Source: Candidatus Nanoarchaeia archaeon (GTDB lineage: Archaea; Nanobdellota; Nanobdellia; Woesearchaeales; JANQNE01). Taken from it: a stretch of DNA of 51,070 nt. The DNA lies in contig JANQNE010000007.1 of the NCBI GenBank assembly GCA_028279725.1, positions 163,406-214,475 of the forward strand. The letters are read 5' to 3'. Below are positions 32,887-41,368 of the stretch, piece by piece (the stretch's first letter is position 1; the number at the start of each line of letters is the position of its first letter). The notes under the pieces were generated by a model that made no database searches, was not told where the DNA came from, and worked only from the letters and a program-made list of their open reading frames with translations. Position numbers and translations under genes: made by a program.

Positions 32887-32957
32887 GTGCGCTGTGATTT
32901 GGTGAACACCATATGAAGCTTCGGCTGATGATTAACGGAAGTAACTGATGAGCGCAC
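32887..32957 (+). ncRNA. Candidate C/D box small RNA (2'-O-methylation guide)
   Basis: A perfect 7-bp terminal stem pairs GTGCGCT (32887-32893) with AGCGCAC (32951-32957). Just inside it are a C-box-like GTGATTT (32894-32900; consensus RTGATGA) and a D box CTGA (32945-32948), the layout of a kink-turn. Internally, ATGA (32913-32916) and TGATGAT (32926-32932) can act as D' and C', joined by AGC-TTCG-GCT, a UUCG-capped mini-stem. This leaves guide segments 32901-32912 and 32933-32944. A TATA box lies at the right distance upstream and a T-rich tract (32960-32985) follows. The target is not known. Confidence 0.55.
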
Positions 32958-32959
32958 AC

Positions 32960-33814
32960 TTATTTTCTCTTCTGTTTCTTTTTAGATTCATCTTCCTTAT
33001 GTGCCTTTATTGCCTGTAGGTTAGAAACATATAGGAGCAGTATAGCTATAAACAATATATTCAATATCCCGCTTATCAGCGCCTCAGTTGAAGCAACCAA
33101 TCTTGCAGCAGGACCCACAGGAGATATATCCCCATAACCAACTGTCGTAAAAGTGATCATACTGTAATAAAGAAATGTAGTATACCCTGGATTTTCATCT
33201 GCTATATTGAACTGCTGAGGTATTGTTTTGTCATTATATATCTCATAATACTGCCAGCCAAAACCTGCAACAAAAAACAGGGTTATCCAAAGATATATCC
33301 CGACAATTATCAGCTGATGATGATGCTTAAACCACTCTCTTATGTCTCCGTAGATCCCTAAGACCTCAGGTGCATATAAGAAAGTCAGCAATAAGTAAGT
33401 TGCAATAAATATCAAGTGATCCATAAGCATCCCAATATTCCCTTTCAACAAAGAGGGGATTGTCATAACTATGCTTATTATCAGAAAACCAAATACAGTC
33501 ATCCTGAATCCTTTCACTTTTTCTCTTTTTCTCATATAAGGTATTGTGAAAAAGAATACCAGTGTAACGAAAGGTATCAAAACTAAGCTAAATGTGGTCT
33601 TTGCAGTCAAACCAAGATAATCATGTATCTGCTTAGATATTATTATCGAAAGAAATATAGAGATAAAAACAGGGATGAAAAAAACAAGATTATATTTTAT
33701 TATTTTATTAAGAGAGATCTCTTCCTCTATAATTTTTACATCTTTCTCTACTTTCCTTACTTCTCTCTTTATATCATTCTCTAGAACCCTCACCTCTTTT
33801 TTTAACTTTCCCAT
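32960..33814 (-). CDS. Potassium channel subunit
   Basis: The pore loop TTVGYGD (223-229) preceded by YSMITFT is the K+ selectivity filter, flanked by a membrane helix at about 166-185 and an inner helix at about 245-266. Four more hydrophobic segments (about 42-60, 74-94, 104-121, 130-148) precede the pore, so the protein resembles six-TM channels, though no Arg-rich S4 is evident. The N-terminus (1-38) is a charged coiled coil (VRKVEKDVKIIEEE) that may assist tetramer assembly. The C-terminal tail is short, basic and has no RCK domain. It ends three bases from the sRNA candidate. Confidence 0.9.
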   Translation of the reverse strand: MGKLKKEVRVLENDIKREVRKVEKDVKIIEEEISLNKIIKYNLVFFIPVFISIFLSIIISKQIHDYLGLTAKTTFSLVLIPFVTLVFFFTIPYMRKREKVKGFRMTVFGFLIISIVMTIPSLLKGNIGMLMDHLIFIATYLLLTFLYAPEVLGIYGDIREWFKHHHQLIIVGIYLWITLFFVAGFGWQYYEIYNDKTIPQQFNIADENPGYTTFLYYSMITFTTVGYGDISPVGPAARLVASTEALISGILNILFIAILLLYVSNLQAIKAHKEDESKKKQKRK

Positions 33815-33857
33815 TCTCTATGTTATTTTACAAAGTTTTACTATTTAAATCTTTATG

Positions 33858-34679
33858 TTACAATACCTTAAAATCAACACATATCCTAAATACATGAGGA
33901 GCATGCTGTCCGCACTTTACTGTTCTTATAAACCTGCATTTCCTCTTGGCCCTTTTGCATGCTTCTTTGATTTTATCTCTGGCTAAAGCAAACTCCTGGT
34001 CATTCAAGAAATCATAAAAATGTATTATTGTTCCTTTCTTAGAAACCATTAAGGCAGAATCTAGAAATTCATCAGCTGTCTTAGGTAAAGGCATCAATAT
34101 TCTGTCAAACTTCTTCTTCAGTTTAGGAATCACTTTCTTTACATCACCTAAAAACAGCTGCACATTACTGGCCTTATTCAGCTGGATATTCTCAATCCCA
34201 AACTTATGTGCCTCAGGATTCATCTCTATCCCAAAAACCTCTTTAGCTTTTGTATTCTTAGAGATAACTAAAGTGTATGGTGCAACTCCAGAAAACATTA
34301 CAAGTACAGACTCCTTCGATTTTACCAGCTCCATGATCCTTTTTCTCTCTGTACTTAATCTTGGAGAAAAATAAGATGTCTCAACATTAAACCTTAATCT
34401 GACTCCGTTCTCTTTATAGACTGTTGTTTTCCTTCTCTCGCCAGCAATCACTTTAAGCTTCTGTCTCCTGTATCTTCCTTTATGTGCTCCTGATTTCTTG
34501 CATACTGTCTTTATATGTTTATTAAGTTCAAGAATCTTGTCAGCTATCAGCCTTTCCTTTTTCTCTAGCTCTTTCCTGATCTCTATGATAGCTATGTCCC
34601 CAATCATATCAAAAGCTCTTGTAAAAGATTTCTTCTCTTTCTTAGTTAATTTATTATCTAGGGCTTCTTTCAGTTTCAT
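33858..34679 (-). CDS. Trm5-like tRNA (guanine-N1) methyltransferase (Met-10+ family)
   Basis: The family methylates G37 of tRNA to prevent frameshifting. The class I SAM fold is visible: the RLRFNVETSYFSPRLSTERK motif, motif I FSGVAPYTLVISKNTKAKEV, acidic motif II IEMNPEAHKFGIENIQLN, LFLGDVKKVIPKLKKKFDRI and the HFYDFLND strand. The motif IV position reads MPLPKTADEFLDSAL where Trm5 proteins generally have MNLP. At 273 residues it is shorter than usual archaeal Trm5, keeping the core and D2 but little of D1. TYW2/Taw2-type activity is an alternative. Confidence 0.82.
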   Translation of the reverse strand: MKLKEALDNKLTKKEKKSFTRAFDMIGDIAIIEIRKELEKKERLIADKILELNKHIKTVCKKSGAHKGRYRRQKLKVIAGERRKTTVYKENGVRLRFNVETSYFSPRLSTERKRIMELVKSKESVLVMFSGVAPYTLVISKNTKAKEVFGIEMNPEAHKFGIENIQLNKASNVQLFLGDVKKVIPKLKKKFDRILMPLPKTADEFLDSALMVSKKGTIIHFYDFLNDQEFALARDKIKEACKRAKRKCRFIRTVKCGQHAPHVFRICVDFKVL

Positions 34680-34680
34680 T

Positions 34681-35559
34681 TTATATTATTATAAGATAAA
34701 CTCCTAATATCATAAAAGCTGATGTTAATAGTCTAAATATCAGATGTTTCTCATGAAAAAATTTGCCTCCAAAAAGGACTATAAGCAAGATTGAACTCAT
34801 ATGTATTGGCATCACCAAAGATACATAAGCCATTGAAAGTGATTTCAAGAAAAGAAGATTAGACAGAACAGAGAAAAAAGCGACTAAGATAGGAAGGGAT
34901 TTTGTCTTTTTGATACATTTGACACTATCCTTAATTCCATACATAAAAAAATGTATTATATTGAAATTAATAGCAATAAATAGCCATATGATGAAATAAT
35001 ATGTGTATATGTTTGTTATCTTATGTCCTATCATATATTTATCAAGCACAGAACATATGCTGAACAAAAATGATGCAAATATAAAATACAAGCTGTACTT
35101 TGATTTTAATATATGTTTTAACGGAGCAATAAGGTTTGAAAAATGGTGGTTTGATTCAAGCACATATGCTGAAATAAGTATTATTGATATCCCTAGTATT
35201 TCTTTCACGCCAAGAGATTCCCCTAAAAAAATAGCAGCCAATACAGCTATAAAAGCAGGGCGCAGTGTCGCAAGAGGAGATATTAAAGATAGATCCTTAT
35301 GCCTGTATGCTCTTGATGCATATAAGATTCCCACTGTGGCAAGCAAAGATACTATGTAAGCTACAACCAAAGAAGATTTATCAAAACTCCAGTCCGTAAA
35401 AGGAAGTACAAATAAGGCAAAAATAACAACAAAAAATATTCTGACAGATTCAAAATTCATCGCATGTGATTTCTGCAACGCTTCTTTTCTCAATACCTGA
35501 AAAAAGGTAAAGAAAAATGCTGACGCCAATGCAAATACATACCACTCCACTAAAACCAC
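34681..35559 (-). CDS. EamA/DMT-superfamily transporter
   Basis: The 292 residues form about ten hydrophobic helices arranged as two five-helix EamA-like repeats, with SRAYRHKDLSLISPLATLRP in the first and LSMAYVSLVMPIHMSSILLI in the second. The DMT superfamily moves small metabolites such as amino acids or nucleotide sugars; the substrate cannot be read from the sequence. The GTG start overlaps the end of fen by ten bases, and the trm5-like gene follows one base after its stop, so these genes form one operon. Confidence 0.85.
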   Translation of the reverse strand: MVLVEWYVFALASAFFFTFFQVLRKEALQKSHAMNFESVRIFFVVIFALFVLPFTDWSFDKSSLVVAYIVSLLATVGILYASRAYRHKDLSLISPLATLRPAFIAVLAAIFLGESLGVKEILGISIILISAYVLESNHHFSNLIAPLKHILKSKYSLYFIFASFLFSICSVLDKYMIGHKITNIYTYYFIIWLFIAINFNIIHFFMYGIKDSVKCIKKTKSLPILVAFFSVLSNLLFLKSLSMAYVSLVMPIHMSSILLIVLFGGKFFHEKHLIFRLLTSAFMILGVYLIII

Positions 35560-36584
35560 TCTCCTAATCCTTTTTGTTTATGTTTCTCTTTCTCCTTATT
35601 CATCTTTCCCAATGAAGTTTCTATCCTTCCTTTTGAAAAATCATGCTCATCACATAATACGCTTATAACTTTGTCTGGATCCATATCCTTCCACCTAAGT
35701 TCATAATCATCAGTTGTAGGCATCTTCTTTATCAGATAAAATACCTCAGTCCATTCATAATCAAAAAAATCATTCCACTTTACTTCCTCAAAAAGCTTAT
35801 CAAAATCACTTCCATATTGTTTTACCAATTTCAATGCATTCTTTGGGCCGATTCCTTTAACTCCTCCGATATTGTAATCTGTCCCCACTAGCATTCCGAT
35901 AACTATCAGCTGATCATTGTCTATCCCAAGATTATTGAGATTCTCAGCTAACTCTATCATCTCTGGCTTCACTACTTCATAAGCTAGTCTGTTAGGCAGC
36001 TTTTTTCTTTCAGAAACAGTAAGATTCCTCACTAATCTTTGAGCTCCGGACAATAAGCTGTCATAATCCTGGCTCACTGCTGCAAAAGCATCTCCTTTAT
36101 TTACGATGTATGCTGCCTGTGATTCTCCTTCAGATGGAGCTTGCACAATAGGCAAGCCCAAGGCCTTTATCAGTTCCTTCGCTTCATCTATCATTTCCTT
36201 AGTCAATCTAGTTGTCCTGGCAGCATATTTTTTCATCTCATCAACATCTTTCTTCTCAGCAGCTTCCTTATACTTGACTTCAGCCTCCATCTTAAGTCCT
36301 TTTCTCCTCTCCCTCTCTTTATCTTTCAGTGAAGGAGGTTTTCCATCAAAAACAAACCCAACCTGGATTCCTTTTTGCATCAGCTTCAAAGTCCTGTTAA
36401 ACAATCCAGTCAGATGGCTTGTTACCCTTCCTTTAGAATCCATAAGTAGGCTGCCATCTCTTTGTCTTATTGTAGTTAGAAACTGATAAAGTACATTATG
36501 TGCATCTACCATAAGCTTCTTGTTCTTAAGAAAGTCAAAATCAACCTCTTTTTTTACTATAAGATCTTTTAAGTTAGTTCCCAT
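35550..36584 (-). CDS. fen: Flap endonuclease 1 (FEN-1)
   Basis: FEN-1 removes 5' flaps in Okazaki-fragment maturation and repair. Catalytic acidic residues are at the canonical places: Asp27 (MVDAHNVLYQF), Asp80 (FVFDGKPP), Glu152 and Glu154 (APSEGESQAAY), Asp173 and Asp175 (SQDYDSLL), and the helix-hairpin-helix TDYNIGGVKGIGPKNAL. The last eight residues QKGLGEWF form a PCNA-interacting PIP box, also seen at the end of PolC in this window. At 344 residues it is the standard archaeal length. It is co-directional with the winged-helix gene upstream (one base apart). Confidence 0.97.
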   Translation of the reverse strand: MGTNLKDLIVKKEVDFDFLKNKKLMVDAHNVLYQFLTTIRQRDGSLLMDSKGRVTSHLTGLFNRTLKLMQKGIQVGFVFDGKPPSLKDKERERRKGLKMEAEVKYKEAAEKKDVDEMKKYAARTTRLTKEMIDEAKELIKALGLPIVQAPSEGESQAAYIVNKGDAFAAVSQDYDSLLSGAQRLVRNLTVSERKKLPNRLAYEVVKPEMIELAENLNNLGIDNDQLIVIGMLVGTDYNIGGVKGIGPKNALKLVKQYGSDFDKLFEEVKWNDFFDYEWTEVFYLIKKMPTTDDYELRWKDMDPDKVISVLCDEHDFSKGRIETSLGKMNKEKEKHKQKGLGEWF

Positions 36585-36585
36585 T

Positions 36586-37695
36586 TTACATTTTTTTGAA
36601 TATTATGTGATTCTTAAGGTCGCCTTCAAGCTCTTGTTGCGCTTTCTTTGTAAGATCTCCTTTGCTCAGGAATAAGGCGGGAAGTTTCTTAAGCTGTCCT
36701 TTGACCAGGGCAGAACTTAGATCTCCATCACTTATCCTCTTCTTATCTCTTGCTTTGCAAAAATAAGTAACTTCTCCAACAACACTTGGAACCTTTATTA
36801 TAAGCTCTAGGTCAGTTTTCTTCTTTATAATCTTAGACTCAATTATCTCTATCTTGTTCTTTGAACAATAACCCTTTATCTCATCTAAGAAAGAATCACT
36901 AACAGTCTCTTTGGTAGTAGGCTCTTTCTTTACCTCTTCCTTCAGGGTCTTCTGCTCGTCTTTTTTTGAAGTTTCTTTTTTGACAGCATTCTTTTTCTCC
37001 TCTTCTATCTTTTTTCTATCCTCTTCATTCTTTCGCTTTTCTTCTTCCAGTATTCTCTTCTCCTCTTCCAGTTTTACCTTCTCTGCCTCAATCTGTTTCT
37101 TTAATTCTGCTGCTTTATTCTTCTCTTCCTCCCGCTCCTGTCTCAATAATTCAGCTTCCTTTTTCTCTGACTCTATCTTCGCCTTTTCTTCCTCTTTTTT
37201 CTTTCTTTCTTCTTCCAGCTTCTTCTTATCTTCAACAAGGGCAGCTTGTTTCTGAACTCCAACTTCCAGATATTTTCTTATCAAAGGTTCTGCCTCTTTG
37301 TCATCAAGCAAATACCACTTCCAGAATACCTCTCTTTCTCCGCCTGCATTAACATTCAAAGGTGTCGCAAAGTCTTTTATGCTTCTAAGTGCAACCCTTA
37401 TTATCGGCTGCTGGCTTCTGTCTCTCAGAACTTTCCTTTCCTTAAGAAGGTCAAAAGCTTTCCTATCCTTGTCATTAAGATGCTTATAGAAAACCTGTAA
37501 TCTTGATTGCTGGCCAGGTAGATAATAAAGCGGAGAAGATCCTATCTTCAGGTGTGAAACGATCAGTTTTTTGGATGATACCATCTCAGAAAGATGTGCA
37601 CCGATAAACATGGTATTTGTCTTCAGCTGTTTTGCAAGATCAGATGGCAGTATAGGTCCTTTATTCCTGATTATATCTAGTATTTTATCGTCCAT
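36586..37695 (-). CDS. Uncharacterised protein: winged helix, long charged coiled coil, compact C-terminal domain
   Basis: Not a family I can name. Residues 1-60 look like a winged helix (ILDIIRNKGPILPSDLAKQL, then a wing with KIGSSPLYYLPG). Residues about 148-250 are a highly charged Glu/Lys coiled coil. Residues about 268-369 form a mixed alpha/beta domain with DLELIIKVPS, VTYFCKARDKK and LPALFLSKGDLTKKAQQEL, a layout reminiscent of restriction-endonuclease-like folds, but with Cys where the second acidic residue is expected, so nuclease activity is doubtful. It is directly upstream of fen and downstream of endA, suggesting a nucleic-acid role. Confidence 0.6.
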   Translation of the reverse strand: MDDKILDIIRNKGPILPSDLAKQLKTNTMFIGAHLSEMVSSKKLIVSHLKIGSSPLYYLPGQQSRLQVFYKHLNDKDRKAFDLLKERKVLRDRSQQPIIRVALRSIKDFATPLNVNAGGEREVFWKWYLLDDKEAEPLIRKYLEVGVQKQAALVEDKKKLEEERKKKEEEKAKIESEKKEAELLRQEREEEKNKAAELKKQIEAEKVKLEEEKRILEEEKRKNEEDRKKIEEEKKNAVKKETSKKDEQKTLKEEVKKEPTTKETVSDSFLDEIKGYCSKNKIEIIESKIIKKKTDLELIIKVPSVVGEVTYFCKARDKKRISDGDLSSALVKGQLKKLPALFLSKGDLTKKAQQELEGDLKNHIIFKKM

Positions 37696-37726
37696 AGAAT
37701 TACCTAATCTCCATTATTTAATAAAG

Positions 37727-38260
37727 TTATGGTCTTACCCACTTTATTTCATAATAGGTAACATCATCCTCTTCATCAACTATCCCTATAAGCAGCCTTT
37801 TCTTTGTAGAATGCGCAACCCTGTTCTTCGCTGCAAACTCATGCCAAGTAAGCACATCTTTTTCATGGACAGGATACACTATCCATTTCGCATGGTCCTC
37901 GCCAGGCTTTACTCCTCTGTCATATACTCTAAAATCAGCTCCAAACTTCAATGCTGTCTTTATTATGTATCCTCTGTTTCTTATATTCTTAAAAACACAG
38001 TATTTGATCCTAAAATCCTTCTCCAATCTTTTCGCTTTCTTGTAAAAGCTCTCAAAATCTATCACCTTGTTCCTCCCATCCAAAACTTCCAGTTTTTTCT
38101 TCTCCAAAAGATAAAGAGCTTCAGCTAAAGACAGCTGCAGTTTGCCACTGTCCATTACCTTCCCATATCTCCCTTTATCAAAAAGCTCTCTAGCTTCATC
38201 ACTGTTCTCAGTAAGCACTTGCTTATCACTCAAAACTCCTTTTACTTTTGTTGTTGCCAT
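37727..38260 (-). CDS. endA: tRNA-splicing endonuclease
   Basis: The enzyme excises introns at bulge-helix-bulge structures in pre-tRNA. The catalytic triad is intact: Tyr113 (FRVYDRG), His123 (GEDHAKWIV) and Lys153 (AHSTKKRLLIG). The 177-residue length is that of the homotetrameric (alpha4) archaeal type. I use ATG 38260; a TTG three codons upstream is less likely. Its presence implies intron-containing tRNAs in the genome, none of which are in the window. The divergent neighbour is RNase Z, another tRNA-processing enzyme. Confidence 0.95.
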   Translation of the reverse strand: MATTKVKGVLSDKQVLTENSDEARELFDKGRYGKVMDSGKLQLSLAEALYLLEKKKLEVLDGRNKVIDFESFYKKAKRLEKDFRIKYCVFKNIRNRGYIIKTALKFGADFRVYDRGVKPGEDHAKWIVYPVHEKDVLTWHEFAAKNRVAHSTKKRLLIGIVDEEDDVTYYEIKWVRP

Positions 38261-38382
38261 GTTTTTCAATATTTTTTGTTGTTTTAAAAACCTTTCTATG
38301 CTCTTTTATTTACCATATAGAAAATAAATATACATAAAATTTAACGAAAAGATTAAATAAGCTGTTAAATTTTAAAAAATCT

Positions 38383-39276
38383 ATGATTATAACATTTTTA
38401 GGTACTGCTTGCATGCAGCCTACAAAAGAGAGAAGTCATCCTGCGGTTTTACTTACTCATAAGTCCGAGAATGTTCTTTTTGATTGTGGTGAAGGAACCC
38501 AAAGACAGCTGAAGATTGCAGGCATCAAACCAGCAAAGATAACTAAACTCCTTATCTCACACTGGCATGGAGATCATATTCTCGGTATTCCAGGATTGAT
38601 GCAGACTATGGGTGCATCAGAATATTCAAAAAAACTGGAGATCTTCGGGCCAGAAGGATCAAAAAAATATCTTGAAAACATGCTCAAATCATTCTCATCT
38701 AAAGATTCGATAGATTATTCTATAAAAGAGATAAAAAAACCCGGAAAGATATTTGAAAACAAAGATTTCATAATAGAAGCCACTGAACTTAGTCATGGTA
38801 TTCCTACATTGGGTTTTAGCTTTATAGAAAAAGACAGGAGAAGGATAAGGGTTGGTTATGTGGAGAAATTAGGTATCCCAGAAGGACCCCTTTTAGGTGA
38901 TCTTCAGAAAGGAAAAGATATAATTTGGAAAAAGAAAAAAGTAAAAGTTGATGATGCAACCACGATAGTAAAAGGAAAGAAGATCACATATATCTCAGAC
39001 TCATTACCATGCACGAACGCTCTAAAGCTTGCCGAAAATTCAGACATCCTTATATCAGAAGCGTCTTTTACAAGCAGTCTGAAAGAAAAAGCTGAACAAT
39101 ACTTACACATGACTGCCAAAGATGCAGCACTCATGGCAAACAGGTCTAACTCAAAAAAACTTATACTGACTCACTTCTCTCAAAGGTATAAGGAGATAAA
39201 AGAGATTGAAGAAGATGCTAAAGATCTTTTTGATGATGTCACTTGTGCAAATGACTTCATGAAATTTAAATTATAG
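38383..39276 (+). CDS. rnz: Ribonuclease Z (tRNA 3'-end processing)
   Basis: RNase Z cleaves the 3' trailer of tRNA precursors. The metallo-beta-lactamase motif HWHGDH (60-65) lies in LLISHWHGDHILGIPGLMQT, with further ligands in ELSHGIPTLGFSF, YISDS and LILTHFSQRY. The flexible exosite arm typical of RNase Z is present as the charged segment around 171-195. It has 297 residues. The ATG starts a protein beginning MIITFLGTACMQPTKERSHP, matching the family. Seven bases separate it from hjc downstream. Confidence 0.95.
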   Translation: MIITFLGTACMQPTKERSHPAVLLTHKSENVLFDCGEGTQRQLKIAGIKPAKITKLLISHWHGDHILGIPGLMQTMGASEYSKKLEIFGPEGSKKYLENMLKSFSSKDSIDYSIKEIKKPGKIFENKDFIIEATELSHGIPTLGFSFIEKDRRRIRVGYVEKLGIPEGPLLGDLQKGKDIIWKKKKVKVDDATTIVKGKKITYISDSLPCTNALKLAENSDILISEASFTSSLKEKAEQYLHMTAKDAALMANRSNSKKLILTHFSQRYKEIKEIEEDAKDLFDDVTCANDFMKFKL

Positions 39277-39282
39277 AACAAA

Positions 39283-39675
39283 ATGTCTAGAAAATCCAAA
39301 GGAATAACTGCTGAAAGAGAGCTGCTTCATCTATTTTGGAAAAATGATTGGGCCTGCATCAGAGTTGCTGGCTCAGGTAATGTTCAGTTCCCGGTTCCAG
39401 ACCTTCTTGCAGGAAATTCAGCAAGAAAGCTTGCAATTGAGTGTAAAGCTATAAGCAGCGATAAGAAATATTTTTCACAGGAAGACATTGCTCAGATAAC
39501 TGAATTCTCCAAAAGGTTTGGAGCAGAACCATGGCTTGCTGTAAAATTCCTTAACAAAGGCTGGTTCTTCATCTCATTGGATGATTTGGAAAAGACAAAA
39601 GAGAATTTTGTAGTTTCCCTGGACTTAGCTAAAAACAAAGGCTTGATCTTTGATGAATTAATAGGAAAATTCTGA
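39283..39675 (+). CDS. hjc: Holliday junction resolvase Hjc
   Basis: Hjc resolves four-way DNA junctions. The small PD-(D/E)XK nuclease (130 residues) shows catalytic Glu11 (GITAERELLHLF), Asp40 (FPVPDLLAG), Glu53 and Lys55 (LAIECKAIS), and the downstream FSQEDIAQITEFSKRFGAEP helix. The start MSRKSKGITAERE is the standard archaeal one, six bases after rnz, so they form an operon. A T-rich stretch (39676-39696) right after the stop could end the transcript. Confidence 0.95.
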   Translation: MSRKSKGITAERELLHLFWKNDWACIRVAGSGNVQFPVPDLLAGNSARKLAIECKAISSDKKYFSQEDIAQITEFSKRFGAEPWLAVKFLNKGWFFISLDDLEKTKENFVVSLDLAKNKGLIFDELIGKF

Positions 39676-39919
39676 TTTTTTATTTTCTTTTGATAGTAAC
39701 AATCATCACTTTATCGATTCTTAAAGGCTAAAAACCACAATTCTATCCATTTTAGCTTGAAAAACGCTAATTTATCCTCTATTTAATAAAAATAAGGCAA
39801 AAAATAGCATAATAAACTGAAAAAAGAAAGGTTTAAATATTAAGAAAACGAAAAATTTATATATGTTAATATCCTAAAATATAGTCTATTAGTCAAATAA
39901 ATTATATAAATTATATAAA
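39676..39919. promoter_or_regulatory. Intergenic region hjc-tfe with tfe promoter
   Basis: The 244-base gap is AT-rich and non-coding. It opens with a T-rich tract likely to terminate the rnz-hjc transcript. A good BRE/TATA (ACGAAAAATTTATATATG, 39848-39865) would start a leader of about 35 bases before the tfe ATG (39920). A second TATA-like TTTAAATATT lies at 39832-39841. Just upstream of the ATG, ATTATATAA is directly repeated (about 39899-39917). No RNA gene was recognised. Confidence 0.5.
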
Positions 39920-40429
39920 ATGAAACTTTCAAATAAACTCATTGAAACTGTTGTATCACAAGTTGCAGGAGAAGATGTAATACCTTTGGTGCATTCTCTA
40001 AAGAATAAAAAAAATGTTTCTGAATTTAAGCTTGCAGATAACATCAAGACAGAGATAAATCTGACAAGAAATATGTTGTATCGTCTTTTTGATCATAATC
40101 TGGTCTCATTCATAAGAAGAAAAGACAAGAAAAAAGGATGGTACATCTACTACTGGACATTCAATATGAAGAGAATCAAGTATCTTGTTGAAAATCTAAA
40201 GAAAGATAGGCTTGAAAAACTAAAAGAAAGATTAAAAAGGGAAAATAGTGGTCAGTTCTATGCTTGTGAAGATAATTGTATAAGGCTTGATTTTGAGCAG
40301 GCAACTAATTTTGAGTTCAAATGTCCTGAATGTGGAAAACTTCTCAACTTAGAAGATAACACAGAAAAGATCAAAGAGATTGAAAAAGAGATTAAAGATC
40401 TTACAAAAGAACTCAAAAAGAAAAAGTAA
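39920..40429 (+). CDS. tfe: Transcription initiation factor E alpha (TFE)
   Basis: TFE assists promoter opening with TBP, TFB and RNA polymerase. Residues about 1-90 form the winged helix (VIPLVHSLKNKKNVSEFKLA, NMLYRLFDHNLVSFIRRKDK, GWYIYYWTF); residues 112-145 form a zinc ribbon with Cys116, Cys120, Cys135 and Cys138 (YACEDNC and KCPECGK); the end is a charged coiled coil. At 169 residues this is the normal archaeal size. No TFE-beta subunit is nearby. It converges with the R15P isomerase gene three bases beyond its stop. Confidence 0.95.
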   Translation: MKLSNKLIETVVSQVAGEDVIPLVHSLKNKKNVSEFKLADNIKTEINLTRNMLYRLFDHNLVSFIRRKDKKKGWYIYYWTFNMKRIKYLVENLKKDRLEKLKERLKRENSGQFYACEDNCIRLDFEQATNFEFKCPECGKLLNLEDNTEKIKEIEKEIKDLTKELKKKK

Positions 40430-40432
40430 TTC

Positions 40433-41335
40433 TTAGAACATCCACTTATTCAATTTTCTCATTTCTTCTATAAAATTTGTTGGCTTGTAGATTCCAAGCT
40501 CAGATATTATTCCAGACATAGTGTTCGGACTTACTTTCTCAAATGCATAATTGCTTATCTTGACTCCTTTTGGAGCATTCTCCCATATCTCGCTTGCTCT
40601 TCTTTTCTCTATCTCTTCTTCATAACCAAATACAGTCAAAGGATCAAACTTCCAGGAATGTGTGCATGAATATACTGGAATACTTCTTTCATTAGCAACC
40701 TCTGCAAACATCTCAGAACCTATCTTGTTTATCACGATACCTTCTGTAGTTATCGCATCTGCTCCGATCAGCATAAAATCTGCTTTCTTCAATGCAAACC
40801 TCGCAGCAGAATCAACATAAAGCTCAACTGGAATTCCTCTCTCCGCTAACTCTCTAGCAGTTTTCCTTCCCTGGAATCTTGGCCTTGTCTCTGTATTATG
40901 CACTCTAAATCTCTTCCCAGAATCCCACGCTTCAAACAATATATCCATGACAGTTGAGCTGTGACAGTGTGTAAATATTATCATATCATCTTTTATTTTT
41001 CTTGCTCCGATCCTTGCAGTATTTCTCTCAGCAGCCTTTATACTTTTCAAAAGGTCCATTACACTAAAGCTAAAATTATTCTTCAAATCTGCAACAGTAT
41101 CTCCTTTGATATTATAGATAAGATAATTCAGAGAATTCCTCATAAAAGGTTCTGTAGGTCTGGTCGAAAATAAGATTTCTTTTGCTTTATTTAACTCGCC
41201 CAAGAACGCATCCTTTGTCTTCGCTTTTGATTCTACAGCAACTTCCCCCAGGGCTCTGCATGCTTCCTTAGCTACATTTCTAGCTCCCTGAATCTTCAAG
41301 TCTTTTATATCTCTGACTATTTTCTGAAAATTCAT
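40433..41335 (-). CDS. Ribose-1,5-bisphosphate isomerase (eIF2B-like fold)
   Basis: The enzyme converts ribose 1,5-bisphosphate to ribulose 1,5-bisphosphate in the archaeal AMP pathway that feeds type III RuBisCO. The fold is that of aIF2B/MtnA. The residues known to be catalytic in the Thermococcus enzyme (Cys133, Asp202) align with Cys124 (FTHCHSSTV) and Asp193 (LIGADAI), both shifted by nine. Other landmarks are ETRPRFQGRKTARELAERGI, YVDSAARFALKKADF and YSCTHSWKFDP. AMP phosphorylase and RuBisCO are not in the window. An aIF2B-type regulatory role is the alternative. Confidence 0.88.
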   Translation of the reverse strand: MNFQKIVRDIKDLKIQGARNVAKEACRALGEVAVESKAKTKDAFLGELNKAKEILFSTRPTEPFMRNSLNYLIYNIKGDTVADLKNNFSFSVMDLLKSIKAAERNTARIGARKIKDDMIIFTHCHSSTVMDILFEAWDSGKRFRVHNTETRPRFQGRKTARELAERGIPVELYVDSAARFALKKADFMLIGADAITTEGIVINKIGSEMFAEVANERSIPVYSCTHSWKFDPLTVFGYEEEIEKRRASEIWENAPKGVKISNYAFEKVSPNTMSGIISELGIYKPTNFIEEMRKLNKWMF

Positions 41336-41368
41336 TTTAAGAAAAAAACATTTTAGAAAAAATAATAT

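Noticed and set aside
37571-38128. A 185-codon plus-strand open frame opposite the winged-helix and endA genes.
   Set aside because: It lies antisense to two well-supported genes, has shadow-type composition and no ribosome-binding site or family resemblance.
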